Positions 23,537 through 31,657 of a DNA stretch of 39,618 nucleotides are shown here, in pieces. The notes beneath the pieces were generated by a model that made no database searches, was not told the origin of the DNA, and worked only from the letters and a program-made list of their open reading frames with translations. The stretch spans positions 1 to 39,618 of the forward strand of contig JAUVJI010000025.1 of assembly GCA_030596605.1 (NCBI GenBank), in the 5' to 3' direction. The stretch's first letter is position 1. The number at the start of each line of letters is the position of its first letter. Both the position numbers and the translations under genes were made by a program. Origin of the DNA: Bacteroidales bacterium (GTDB taxonomy: Bacteria; Bacteroidota; Bacteroidia; Bacteroidales; JAADJA01).

Positions 23537-25741
23537 ATGAAACCCATCTATCTTGATTATAATGCCACCACACCTGTTGATCATGAGGTAGCTGAAGTAA
23601 TGAAACCTTATCTGGGAGAACTATTTGGAAATCCCTCAAGTACCCATGAATATGGTGTTACCACAAAAAAGGCAGTAATGCTGGCCCGCAAACAAGTAGC
23701 CGGGCTAATCAATTGCCAGCCCGATGAAATTGTTTTTACCAGTGGAGGTACTGAGTCGAATAATTTTGCCATAAAAGGTGCAGCTTTGGCTAATAAACAC
23801 AAGGGAAATCACATTATTACTTCAAGCGTGGAGCACCCGGCAGTAATAGAGGTGTGTCGGTATTTAGCCAAAAACGGTTTCACAATTACTTATCTATCCG
23901 TTGATGAATATGGAATGGTAGATGCTTCCGAATTGGAAAAGGCCATTACATCAAAAACCATTCTCATTACTATAATGCATGCAAATAATGAAGTTGGCAC
24001 AATTCAACCAATAGAGGAAATTAGTAAAATCGCCCGTAGAAATAATATCCTTTTTCATACCGATGCAGCTCAGTCGCTGGGAAAAATTGAAGTTGATGCT
24101 GAAAAACTTGGTGTGGATATGCTTTCTGTAGCAGGACATAAATTATATGCCCCCAAGGGGATAGGTGCAATATATATTAGACGCGGAGTTAAGATTCACA
24201 AATTGATCCACGGAGCAGACCATGAAATGAACATGCGGGCAGGGACAGAAAATGTACTCGAAATTAGTGGGCTGGGAAAAGCATGTGAAATTGCCAACAG
24301 GGATTTGCAAAAGAATGGCTTGCATATGAAAACCATGCGTGAAATTCTTTATGAAGGGATCAAAAATAATTTACCGGAAGTGAAATTGAACGGCCATCCT
24401 GAAAAACGGTTGCCAAATACTCTGAGCCTCAGTTTTCCACGAATAGAAGCCAATACCTTACTTTCAGAACTTACTGAGGTAGCGGCTTCAGCAGGTGCAG
24501 CCTGTCATACCGATAATATTGAAATATCTTCGGTGCTGGAAGCTATGAAATTGTCCGAAGAATTTGCAATGGGAACCATCCGGTTTTCTACCGGGAAATA
24601 TTCTACCAAGGAGGAAATAGAAAAAGCGGTTGGGCATATTGTTGACGTGGTAAACAGATTACATACTCCACTGGGTAAGGGACCTGAAATACCAATTGCA
24701 ACAGGGGAAATAAAATTAACGCAATTTACCCATGGGCTTGGATGTGCCTGTAAAATCAGGCCGCAATATCTCGAAAAAGTGTTGAGTGATTTCCCACTGC
24801 CTGTCGACCCCAATGTACTTGTTTCTTTAGGTACTTCCGATGATGCAGCCGTATACCGGATTGATGAAAATACGGCCATTATTCAAACAGTCGATTTCTT
24901 TACACCCATTGTGGATGATCCATATCATTTTGGTGCCATTGCTGCTGCTAATGCTTTGAGTGATGTATATGCCATGGGAGGAAAACCGCTGTTTGCTTTA
25001 AATATTGTCGGATTTCCCGATAACAGGTTGCCTGTTGAAGTGTTAAAATCTATTCTAAAAGGCGCACAGGATAAAGCCATGGAAGCAGGTGTCAGTATTC
25101 TGGGAGGTCACACCGTTGAAGATACCGAACCCAAATACGGGATGGCTGTGACTGGAATTATACATCCCGAAAAAATTATAACCAATTCCAATGCCCAACC
25201 CGGCGATGCCATTATTTTAACAAAACCAATTGGGACCGGCATAATTTCCACTGCAATCAAGCGTGGAATTGCAGATGAATCGACAAAACAAGAAGTTATC
25301 AGGATAATGAGTGAGCTGAATGCAAAAGCTGCAGAGTTAATGTTAAAATACCAGGTAAATGCCTGCACTGATGTTACCGGATTTGGTTTGCTTGGGCATT
25401 TGAAAGAAATGACTGCTTCAAGTCATGTTGATATTAATCTTATCGCATCAAATATTCCATTGATTGACGGAGTAAAAGATTTAGCTGCCAACAATATTGT
25501 GCCTGGTGGAACAGTCAATAACCTGGAATTTGTGTCAGATATAATGGAATGGGATGCAGGGATCTCCAATGCTGAAAAGTTTATCTATTGCGATGCACAA
25601 ACCTCCGGGGGTTTGTTGATTGTAATTCCGGAAAAATATGAAACAGCCCTTTTGACTGATTTAAAAAAAGCGGGATTGCAATATGCTGCCATAATTGGAC
25701 ATGCTGATAAAAGGGGCAACGGTAAAATAAAATTGCAATGA
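23537..25741 (+). CDS. selD: Fused cysteine desulfurase and selenide, water dikinase (NifS-SelD)
   Basis: A 734-residue two-enzyme protein. Residues 1-378 form a NifS/IscS-type PLP cysteine desulfurase: IYLDYNATTPVDHEV, FTSGGTESNNFAIKG, FHTDAAQSLGKIEVD, SVAGHKLYAPKG with PLP Lys202, and SAGAACHTD with Cys323 as persulfide/perselenide carrier. Residues about 390-734 form SelD: THGLGCACKIRP with Cys403 and Lys406 matching E. coli Cys17/Lys20, LGTSDDAAVYRI, GGHTVEDTEPKYGMAVTG, DVTGFGLLGHL and YCDAQTSGGLL. SelD makes selenophosphate from selenide and ATP; a linked desulfurase could liberate selenium from selenocysteine and hand it over. The SelD cysteines are coded by TGT, so it is not a selenoprotein. 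It is the downstream partner of mnmH; selA/selB are not in the window. Confidence 0.95.
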   Translation: MKPIYLDYNATTPVDHEVAEVMKPYLGELFGNPSSTHEYGVTTKKAVMLARKQVAGLINCQPDEIVFTSGGTESNNFAIKGAALANKHKGNHIITSSVEHPAVIEVCRYLAKNGFTITYLSVDEYGMVDASELEKAITSKTILITIMHANNEVGTIQPIEEISKIARRNNILFHTDAAQSLGKIEVDAEKLGVDMLSVAGHKLYAPKGIGAIYIRRGVKIHKLIHGADHEMNMRAGTENVLEISGLGKACEIANRDLQKNGLHMKTMREILYEGIKNNLPEVKLNGHPEKRLPNTLSLSFPRIEANTLLSELTEVAASAGAACHTDNIEISSVLEAMKLSEEFAMGTIRFSTGKYSTKEEIEKAVGHIVDVVNRLHTPLGKGPEIPIATGEIKLTQFTHGLGCACKIRPQYLEKVLSDFPLPVDPNVLVSLGTSDDAAVYRIDENTAIIQTVDFFTPIVDDPYHFGAIAAANALSDVYAMGGKPLFALNIVGFPDNRLPVEVLKSILKGAQDKAMEAGVSILGGHTVEDTEPKYGMAVTGIIHPEKIITNSNAQPGDAIILTKPIGTGIISTAIKRGIADESTKQEVIRIMSELNAKAAELMLKYQVNACTDVTGFGLLGHLKEMTASSHVDINLIASNIPLIDGVKDLAANNIVPGGTVNNLEFVSDIMEWDAGISNAEKFIYCDAQTSGGLLIVIPEKYETALLTDLKKAGLQYAAIIGHADKRGNGKIKLQ

Positions 25742-25751
25742 TATTTATGAG

Positions 25752-25806
25752 CATTCGTCTGACCACTGCGCATAAGGCAAGCGCACAGGCAGTGGTCAGA
25801 CGAATG
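25752..25806. repeat. Hairpin repeat, copy B (CGTCTGACCACT family)
   Basis: An 18-base perfect stem: CATTCGTCTGACCACTGC (25752-25769) pairs with 25789-25806, loop 19 bases. The core arms CGTCTGACCACT/AGTGGTCAGACG and their 23-base separation equal those of copy A at 11129-11177. The loop holds a second small dyad (TGCGC...GCGCA). It starts 10 bases after the SelD-fusion stop codon. Confidence 0.9.
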
Positions 25807-25979
25807 GGTAAAGCAAGTTGAACAATACAGTTTAAATTTCTGACGTTGTTTATTATTGTGAATGGTTTTCTTTAGTTTAATAATTAGAAAGGATGTTAAC
25901 AGCGGTGTTGGTAAAATATTAGGCTAAATATTATTTTGATGTGCTGGGGGTTGTTTAGCTGAATCTAAATTTGTAATCT

Positions 25980-26067
25980 CTTTGAGCAACTCTGTGGCTT
26001 CTTTGTGTACCTTTGTGACATAGCTATTACACAGAGAGCCACGGAGAAGACGCAAAGTTTCACAAAG
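25980..26067. repeat. 38-base imperfect hairpin in front of the GxxExxY gene
   Basis: Arms 25980-26017 and 26030-26067 pair at 27 of 38 positions (most mismatches are transitions that would still allow G-U pairs) around a 12-base loop. The arms are built of CTTTGTG, CTCTGTGGC and CTTTGCG words. Its right arm shares a 17-mer (15/17) with the solo repeat at 19888-19904. The gene's ATG lies 14 bases downstream, so the hairpin would form in the mRNA leader or at the promoter. Confidence 0.75.
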
Positions 26068-26081
26068 AAAAATTAGATATT

Positions 26082-26453
26082 ATGATTGAAAATGAATTAT
26101 CAAAAAAGATTATTGGTTGTGCTATTGAAGTACACAAACAATTAGGGACAGGATTATTAGAATCTGCTTATCAAGAATGTTTGTATTATGAGCTAAAGCT
26201 GGCTGGCTTACAGGTACAAAAAGAAAAGCCTATGCCAATTGTATATAAAGAAGTGAAGCTTGATCATGGTTATAGAATTGATTTATTAGTCGAAGAAAAG
26301 GTGGTAATAGAAATCAAAACTGTTGAGGTATTTAATGATGTTCATACTGCACAAGTCCTGACTTATTTAAGATTGGGTAAATATAAACTTGGATTGCTTT
26401 TTAATTTCCAAACTACAATACTTAAAAGTGGTATAAAAAGAGTGATAAATTGA
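26082..26453 (+). CDS. GxxExxY family protein (PD-(D/E)XK nuclease-like)
   Basis: A 123-residue protein of the GxxExxY family. The name motif is Gly24-LL-Glu27-SA-Tyr30 in LGTGLLESAYQECLYYEL. The nuclease-like core follows: YRIDLLVEEKVVIEIKTVE with Asp67, Glu77 and Lys79 in the D-(x)n-ExK arrangement, then HTAQVLTYLRL and LGLLFNF. The fold is that of small PD-(D/E)XK phosphodiesterases; the biological role of this family is not established. It lies alone inside a pair of 31-bp inverted repeats and behind a hairpin repeat, unlike ordinary genes nearby. No promoter of the usual type was found. All three putative catalytic residues are present, so it may be active. Confidence 0.9.
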   Translation: MIENELSKKIIGCAIEVHKQLGTGLLESAYQECLYYELKLAGLQVQKEKPMPIVYKEVKLDHGYRIDLLVEEKVVIEIKTVEVFNDVHTAQVLTYLRLGKYKLGLLFNFQTTILKSGIKRVIN

Positions 26454-26543
26454 AGCTAGCACATCAAAATAATATTTAGCCAAATATTATAGCACGGAAA
26501 GCAAAATTTTTATATATTGCGCAACTAATAAAAATTAACCACC

Positions 26544-26984
26544 ATGGATAATATATCAGGATTAGTAATTGGTGCATCTCTAATCGGATTAGTATTACTT
26601 GTTGTAGTTTTAATTGCCATTTTTTATAAACCGGCTAAAAGACTTGAAGTTACCTGTAATTTTAAACCGGACAGCGATAAGACAGATTCAGTAATAAAAG
26701 TGGCTGTAAAGAATATTGGTAAAAAGCGATTAAAACTGGTTGCTCCATATGTTAAGTTTAGTCACTATACGCATTTTAAATTATACCAGATAACATCGGC
26801 GAAAGCGCATTGTAAGTTTCCGAGGATCATGAAGATTGGTGACGAAATTGGCTGCGAAGTTGACCTTACTCCCTATAAAGACTTATTGGCAAAGAATGAA
26901 TGGCATCCAACCCATGTCAGGGTCATTGTTAAAGATACGGTTGGATTGGAATTTCAATCGGAAAATCTTGATTACAAGTTATAA
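26544..26984 (+). CDS. Small single-span membrane protein of unknown function
   Basis: A 146-residue protein that I do not recognise. One strong transmembrane helix (residues 6-28, LVIGASLIGLVLLVVVLIAI) is followed directly by basic residues (YKPAKR) and a soluble beta-rich domain (about 34-146) with alternating strands such as VIKVAVKNIGKKRLKLVAPY and HPTHVRVIVKDTVGLEF. The positive-inside rule favours an N-out topology with the domain in the cytoplasm, but this is not firm. Two Cys residues (in AHCKFP and IGCEVD) might pair if it is periplasmic. The gene starts 55 bases after the right inverted repeat of the GxxExxY unit and precedes the helicase by about 155 bases. Confidence 0.65.
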   Translation: MDNISGLVIGASLIGLVLLVVVLIAIFYKPAKRLEVTCNFKPDSDKTDSVIKVAVKNIGKKRLKLVAPYVKFSHYTHFKLYQITSAKAHCKFPRIMKIGDEIGCEVDLTPYKDLLAKNEWHPTHVRVIVKDTVGLEFQSENLDYKL

Positions 26985-27140
26985 TCGTTTTTACATATTT
27001 TCATATAATTTAGAAATCCACCTTCTTTGAGGGTGGTTATTCTGCCCTGGTTTTTCTGTGAATAACTTTTTCAAACCTCCCTATTTTACATAGGTTCAAG
27101 ATTCCATTTATAGTTATTTTTACGCCCAAATTGAACAGGA

Positions 27141-29444
27141 GTGGCAGATATATTAAATCAGTTAAATGATAAGCAAAGGCAGGCTGTTGAAGCAGTTGAT
27201 GGGCCGGTAATGGTGGTTGCCGGAGCCGGGTCAGGTAAAACCCGTGTATTGACTTACCGTGTTGCTCATTTGCTCAACCAGGGAATTGATCCTTTTAATG
27301 TATTGGCGCTTACATTTACCAACAAAGCTGCCAGGGAGATGAAAGCTCGAATTGTTAAACTGGTTGGGAATGCTGATGCCAAAAATGTATGGATGGGTAC
27401 TTTTCACTCCATTTTTGCGAGGGTATTGCGTTCCGAAGCTTCTCGAATAGGATACCCATCTCATTTCTCAATTTACGATACCGATGATTCAAAGAGGTTG
27501 ATAAAATCTATTGTCAAAGAGCTGAATTTAGACGATAAGGTTTATGCCACCGGATATGTTTTAAACCGTATCTCAAGTGCTAAATCCGCGCTAATAAATG
27601 CAACAGCTTACAATAATAACGAAGAGATCCTTTTGCAGGATAAGATGGCAGGGAAGCCTAATCTGGGAGAGATTTATAAGATTTATCATAACAGGTGCTA
27701 CCGTGCTTCAGCAATGGATTTTGATGACTTGCTTTTAAATACCTACTTTTTGCTGGATAAATTCACGGATGTATTATTGAAATATCAAAGGAAGTTTGAG
27801 TTTATACTTGTGGATGAATATCAGGATACCAATCGCGCACAGTACATGATCCTGAAACAGTTGGCAGCTAATAATGAGAACATCTGTGTAGTTGGTGATG
27901 ATGCACAGAGTATTTATGCTTTCCGTGGCGCTAATATTCAAAATATCCTAAACTTTAAACATGACTATCCTGATGCACAGGAATTTAAGCTGGAGCAAAA
28001 TTACCGCTCTACAAAAACTATTGTCAAAGCAGCCAACACAATAATTGTAAATAATAAGGATCAGATTTTTAAAGAGATCTGGACTGAAAATGAAGAGGGG
28101 AATTTAATCCAACTGGTAAAAGCCACTTCTGATAATGAAGAGGGAACACTGGTGGCCAATTCCATCTTTGAGACCAAGATGAACAATCAGTTACAAAATG
28201 ATGCCTTTGCTATTTTATATCGAACCAATGCTCAGTCAAGAGCCATGGAAGAAGCTTTAAGGCGATTGAATATTCCTTACAGGATTTATGGAGGTCTGTC
28301 ATTTTATAAGCGGAAAGAAGTTAAAGATCTATTGGCCTATTTCAGGTTATGTATCAATACAAAAGATGAAGAAGCTTTGCGGCGGATCATCAATTATCCG
28401 GCGAGGGGTATTGGAAAAACAACACAGGAAAAAATAATTGTTGCAGCAGATCAGTCTGGAACTTCACAATGGGAAATTATAGAAAATCCCAATAAGTATG
28501 CATTAAACCTCAATTCAGGTACTTTAAACAGAATAGCTGCTTTTGTCACTATGATCAGGAGTTTTACTGTCCAGGTTAAAACTAAAAATGCATTTGAACT
28601 GGCAAAACTGATCGCAACTTCTTCTGGAATTACAAAGGATCTTTTTGAAGATAAAACACCGGAAGGTATAAGCCGGTACGAAAACATCGAAGAATTGTTG
28701 AATGCAATCAAAGAATTTTCTGAAAAAGAAAGGGAAAAGAATATTTCGGAAGAGGATGAAAAAAACCAGGAAGAAGCTTCCATCAGGACACTGGATGAGT
28801 TTATGCAGGATGTTGCACTGATCACAGATGCTGATGTACAGGATAAGGATTCAACGGATAAGGTTTCATTAATGACGGTGCATGCAGCAAAAGGCCTGGA
28901 GTTTCCATATGTATTCATTGTTGGAATGGAAGAAAATCTTTTTCCATCTATTCAGTCATTGGGTTCACGGGCGGACCTGGAAGAGGAGCGGAGATTATTT
29001 TATGTTGCGCTGACAAGGGCTGAAAAAAAAGTTACGATCTCCTTTGCTGAAAACCGGTATAGATGGGGAAATTTGACAATATGTGAACCCAGCAGGTTCA
29101 TTGATGAAATTGATAGAAAGTACCTTGAGTTTCCCCAAAGACAAAGAGTGAAAACTGTAAATAAAGATTCAGGTAGTTTGAAAGCTGCCCCGGGTATTAC
29201 AAAAAGGAATCTTAAAAAAATTAATAAATCAAACTTCAGTGTTTCAACAGGTAGTATTGAATACGATAGCGATGTGATAGAAAAGATTTTTCCGGGGGTG
29301 GAGGTTGAGCATGCCCGCTTTGGAAAAGGGAAAGTAATCAATGTAGAAGGAAATGGTTCAAATAAAAAAGCAGCTGTATTTTTCAAGAATGTCGGGCAAA
29401 AGCAGCTTTTATTGAAGTATGCCAAATTAAAAATATTGAATTAA
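27141..29444 (+). CDS. uvrD: UvrD/PcrA-type superfamily 1 DNA helicase
   Basis: A 767-residue ATP-dependent 3'-5' helicase for repair and replication-fork maintenance. Motifs in order: LNDKQRQAVEAVDGP (Q motif), VVAGAGSGKTRVLTYR (Walker A, Gly28-Thr34), LTFTNKAAREMK (Ia), FILVDEYQDTNRAQY (II), VVGDDAQSIYAFRGA (III), LEQNYRST (IV), VSLMTVHAAKGLEFPYVF (V), RLFYVALTRAEKKV (VI). The C-terminal tail includes FPGVEVEHARFGKGKVINVE, the Tudor-like PcrA/UvrD end known to contact RNA polymerase in relatives. The start is GTG at 27141, directly preceded by AGGA, one of few Shine-Dalgarno-like sites here; no in-frame ATG lies nearby upstream. Confidence 0.96.
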   Translation: MADILNQLNDKQRQAVEAVDGPVMVVAGAGSGKTRVLTYRVAHLLNQGIDPFNVLALTFTNKAAREMKARIVKLVGNADAKNVWMGTFHSIFARVLRSEASRIGYPSHFSIYDTDDSKRLIKSIVKELNLDDKVYATGYVLNRISSAKSALINATAYNNNEEILLQDKMAGKPNLGEIYKIYHNRCYRASAMDFDDLLLNTYFLLDKFTDVLLKYQRKFEFILVDEYQDTNRAQYMILKQLAANNENICVVGDDAQSIYAFRGANIQNILNFKHDYPDAQEFKLEQNYRSTKTIVKAANTIIVNNKDQIFKEIWTENEEGNLIQLVKATSDNEEGTLVANSIFETKMNNQLQNDAFAILYRTNAQSRAMEEALRRLNIPYRIYGGLSFYKRKEVKDLLAYFRLCINTKDEEALRRIINYPARGIGKTTQEKIIVAADQSGTSQWEIIENPNKYALNLNSGTLNRIAAFVTMIRSFTVQVKTKNAFELAKLIATSSGITKDLFEDKTPEGISRYENIEELLNAIKEFSEKEREKNISEEDEKNQEEASIRTLDEFMQDVALITDADVQDKDSTDKVSLMTVHAAKGLEFPYVFIVGMEENLFPSIQSLGSRADLEEERRLFYVALTRAEKKVTISFAENRYRWGNLTICEPSRFIDEIDRKYLEFPQRQRVKTVNKDSGSLKAAPGITKRNLKKINKSNFSVSTGSIEYDSDVIEKIFPGVEVEHARFGKGKVINVEGNGSNKKAAVFFKNVGQKQLLLKYAKLKILN

Positions 29445-29472
29445 CGGGTGTACGGTAAATTCCCATTCAATT

Positions 29473-29510
29473 ATCAGCGTATATCTGCAGAATCAGCGTT
29501 ATCAGTGTTC
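29473..29510. repeat. Degenerate ATCAGCG tandem repeat in the post-helicase gap
   Basis: Four imperfect units (ATCAGCGT, ATCTGCAG, ATCAGCGT, ATCAGTGT) with about 9-base spacing. The 320-base gap after the helicase (29445-29766) also holds a perfect 16-base palindrome AACTTTTATAAAAGTT at 29635-29650 and no other gene-like content. These look like worn intergenic repeats. Confidence 0.6.
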
Positions 29511-29766
29511 TATTTTGACGTTATAAAGTAAATTTGAAGTTTACCTACTAATTGCAATTATTTGTAGTACCGATTCATTATCTACGGTTTTAATAAAAGT
29601 ATTACGAAACCGGATAATCAAAACCATCGTATACAACTTTTATAAAAGTTAGATTGTTGAAAAACAAAATGTTGTCAGCCTGAAATAAGTTGGCACAATT
29701 GTTTATTCAGTCCTCTTTTGTGGAGATAGTATATTGGAAATAATACCTGGATCAAATATTTTACAA

Positions 29767-30006
29767 ATGAAGAAATCAATTCTAAGTTTTTTAATCTTTT
29801 GCTTCTTAACGGTAGGTGGAATTATGGCTCAAATGCCTCCTCATCCCAATGGCGGTGGTGGACCTGGTGGTGGTAATACCCCTGTTGGCGGTGGCGCCTC
29901 AATAGGAGGGGGCTTGCTGATTCTGGTATCGTTGGGTGTTGGATATGGATTGAGAAAAATTTATGATATCAGAAGTAAAAGCAAAGAAGAATTACAAGTA
30001 AAATAA
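29767..30006 (+). CDS. Small Gly-rich secreted or membrane peptide
   Basis: A 79-residue protein from the ATG at 29767 (MKKSILSFLIFCFLTVGGIM); the frame opens earlier only through a TTG. Order: signal peptide (1-21), a Pro/Gly-rich linker (PPHPNGGGGPGGGNTPVGGG), one hydrophobic segment (GGGLLILVSLGVGYGLRKIY) and a short charged tail. The layout PVGGGxxIGGGLxIL...YGxRKxY recurs in short Bacteroidota exported proteins, sometimes at the end of larger ones, and looks like a sorting or membrane-anchor module. Role unknown. It converges with the beta-helix lipoprotein gene. Confidence 0.72.
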   Translation: MKKSILSFLIFCFLTVGGIMAQMPPHPNGGGGPGGGNTPVGGGASIGGGLLILVSLGVGYGLRKIYDIRSKSKEELQVK

Positions 30007-30023
30007 ATTAAGTCTTTCCTGGA

Positions 30024-31520
30024 TTAATTTACCTGGGGAATAAACTCATAAGCACCTGGATCAGGACCATCATCTGCAATCCTGCTGTTTCCATCAAGGT
30101 CATTATTTAATTGTGGAGAATTAATAACATCCAAACTACCAAAATCAATAGCAGGTGATAAGGTGTCTATCCTATAATTATTTACCGAATAATCCACAAA
30201 TAGGGGATCTTCATTTTTCTCACAATCGATATAATATTGCGGATCAGTTATATCCAATTCGGTTTTCAATATACAATGGTCGAATTGATAATTAAATTCT
30301 ACATCCTCTTCATTTGAATAAAAAATCTCTTCACTATTATTTCCATAGATAATACAATTCCCGAAATATGCGTTTTCAAGTTTTCCAATTAAAAGGGTCT
30401 GACTTCCATCGGCACCATAAACAAGAAGGTTATTGCTTAAAACAAATGACGGTTCCTGCCTGATGGTATTATTCCAGTAATTGGCAAAAGTGCAATGCCT
30501 GAAATCATAATAACCACCTACTGAAATAAAAAGGGTTCTTTCAGCACAATTGGCGAATACACTATTTGTAGAAAATACTCCATATGCAACTGTGAACAAT
30601 CCCCACAAGGTCATATTTTCAATTTTAGTATTATTTAAGATTAGTGCATTTCCCATACCTTCAACTGTTGTTTCAGCCTGAATACCAATAAATCCGTTTT
30701 TAATTACTGCATAATTAAACTCATTATTTACACTTCCTTCGTTGATCCAAATCCTGTCCCATTGTCCTGGTTGGTCCCTGTATTCCAGTTCCAGTCTGTC
30801 GCCTTGAAATGTAACCACACTGTCTTTTTCACCATTCACATGAATGCTGCCACCACGGTAAACCCACAGTCCTGAATTTTGGTGAAAGTGAATATTACAA
30901 CCTGGGCCAATGGTTAAACTGGCTGCGGAATCTACAACAGCCCAGCCGTAAATAACTTTTGGCTTATCATCTATCCAAGCGGTATCTGTATTTTCTCGTG
31001 CTACTATTGTATATGGATAGCTTAATCCTTCGATATGTTTATTTCCAACAAAGTAATCAGCGTCCTGTCCCCATGCAACCAGGTTTACATCCTGTAAATT
31101 ACCATTGGTTTCAAACAGAATGGAATCAGAAATTATCAATGGAGATAGTTCATTTGTTGGATCTACATTAACTTTAACAAAAATAAACATGCTGTCGTTT
31201 GCTGCCAATTCAATATTATTTACTGAGATTGTTGGTGATCCGTCAACATTGATCCGGTATTGTGAATTATTCCCTTCTGCAAGGTAGATCTTTGAAATAT
31301 TTACTTTTTTATCGTTCCTGTTATAAACCTTTAAAGTACGAGTTGTTGTTCCGATGGTAGTGAATACCGTATCGAAAATGATAGTATCTGTTGAAAAATG
31401 CAGTTTATATGATTGTTCGGTTCCTATATCTTCATCCTTTTGGCAGGCGCTGATAAAAATGGCAATCAATACCAAAAAGAAAACGCTATTAATAATTAAA
31501 CCGGAAGATTTGAATCCCAT
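30024..31520 (-). CDS. Beta-helix lipoprotein (choice-of-anchor Q type)
   Basis: A 498-residue lipoprotein with lipobox Cys26 (FISAC). Residues 35-135 form an Ig-like domain (IIFDTVFTTIGTTTRTLKVY...NIELAANDSMFIFVKV). Residues about 190-460 are a right-handed parallel beta-helix of short turns with many Asn (LILNNTKIENMTLWGLF, DFRHCTFANYWNNTIR, LENAYFGNCIIYGNNSEE). The C-terminus has NNYRIDTLSPAIDFGS and DLDGNSRIADDGPDPGAYEF, the choice-of-anchor Q pattern. It probably sits on the cell surface and may bind glycans; no catalytic residues are evident. The ATG at 31520 is preferred because a -7-like element (31537-31544) overlaps the longer frame that begins at 31553. Confidence 0.82.
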   Translation of the reverse strand: MGFKSSGLIINSVFFLVLIAIFISACQKDEDIGTEQSYKLHFSTDTIIFDTVFTTIGTTTRTLKVYNRNDKKVNISKIYLAEGNNSQYRINVDGSPTISVNNIELAANDSMFIFVKVNVDPTNELSPLIISDSILFETNGNLQDVNLVAWGQDADYFVGNKHIEGLSYPYTIVARENTDTAWIDDKPKVIYGWAVVDSAASLTIGPGCNIHFHQNSGLWVYRGGSIHVNGEKDSVVTFQGDRLELEYRDQPGQWDRIWINEGSVNNEFNYAVIKNGFIGIQAETTVEGMGNALILNNTKIENMTLWGLFTVAYGVFSTNSVFANCAERTLFISVGGYYDFRHCTFANYWNNTIRQEPSFVLSNNLLVYGADGSQTLLIGKLENAYFGNCIIYGNNSEEIFYSNEEDVEFNYQFDHCILKTELDITDPQYYIDCEKNEDPLFVDYSVNNYRIDTLSPAIDFGSLDVINSPQLNNDLDGNSRIADDGPDPGAYEFIPQVN

Positions 31521-31536
31521 CCTTGAAAATTTTGCG

Positions 31537-31544
31537 CAAATATA
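31537..31544 (-). promoter_or_regulatory. Candidate -7 element for the beta-helix lipoprotein
   Basis: Minus-strand TATATTTG (plus-strand CAAATATA), 17 bases before the ATG at 31520, the same spacing as at the 3666-3673 promoter. No good TTG partner at 17-20 bases. Confidence 0.4.
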
Positions 31545-31657
31545 GTGATTCATGGTTTTATGTACGTTTACTTTACAAACTTTATTGTTTCCCCGGCGAA
31601 AATTTGTTTAACCTTTGCATTTACTTTTAGAGTGCTTTTTACATTAATCCTAATAAA

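Larger units (their letters stand above)
25915..26488. mobile_element. Candidate 574-bp mobile unit: GxxExxY gene between 31-bp inverted repeats
   Basis: The left repeat 25915-25945 (ending ATTTTGATGTGCT) is the reverse complement of the right repeat 26458-26488 (starting AGCACATCAAAAT) at 30 of 31 positions. Between them lie a 38-base imperfect hairpin and the GxxExxY gene, whose stop codon ends 4 bases before the right repeat. The arms are too long and too far apart (512 bases) to be a simple terminator. I see no clear target-site duplication outside the repeats. A mobile cassette moved by its own or a foreign enzyme is the reading I favour; an ancient palindrome invaded by the gene is the alternative. 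Confidence 0.55.

Noticed and set aside
24743..24751. Possible selenocysteine codon in the SelD active site
   Set aside because: Both cysteines of the GCACK motif are coded by TGT; there is no in-frame TGA.
25915..26488. Classical insertion sequence
   Set aside because: There is no DDE or HUH transposase and no visible target-site duplication; only a small nuclease-like gene lies between the inverted repeats.
28451..28918. A 155-codon minus-strand open frame
   Set aside because: Antisense to the helicase, Ser-rich from complemented Glu/Lys codons; no evidence of function.
29445..29766. tRNA or small RNA gene in the gap after the helicase
   Set aside because: No cloverleaf pattern (T-loop GTTCRA with matching stems) was found; only worn repeats and one short palindrome are visible.
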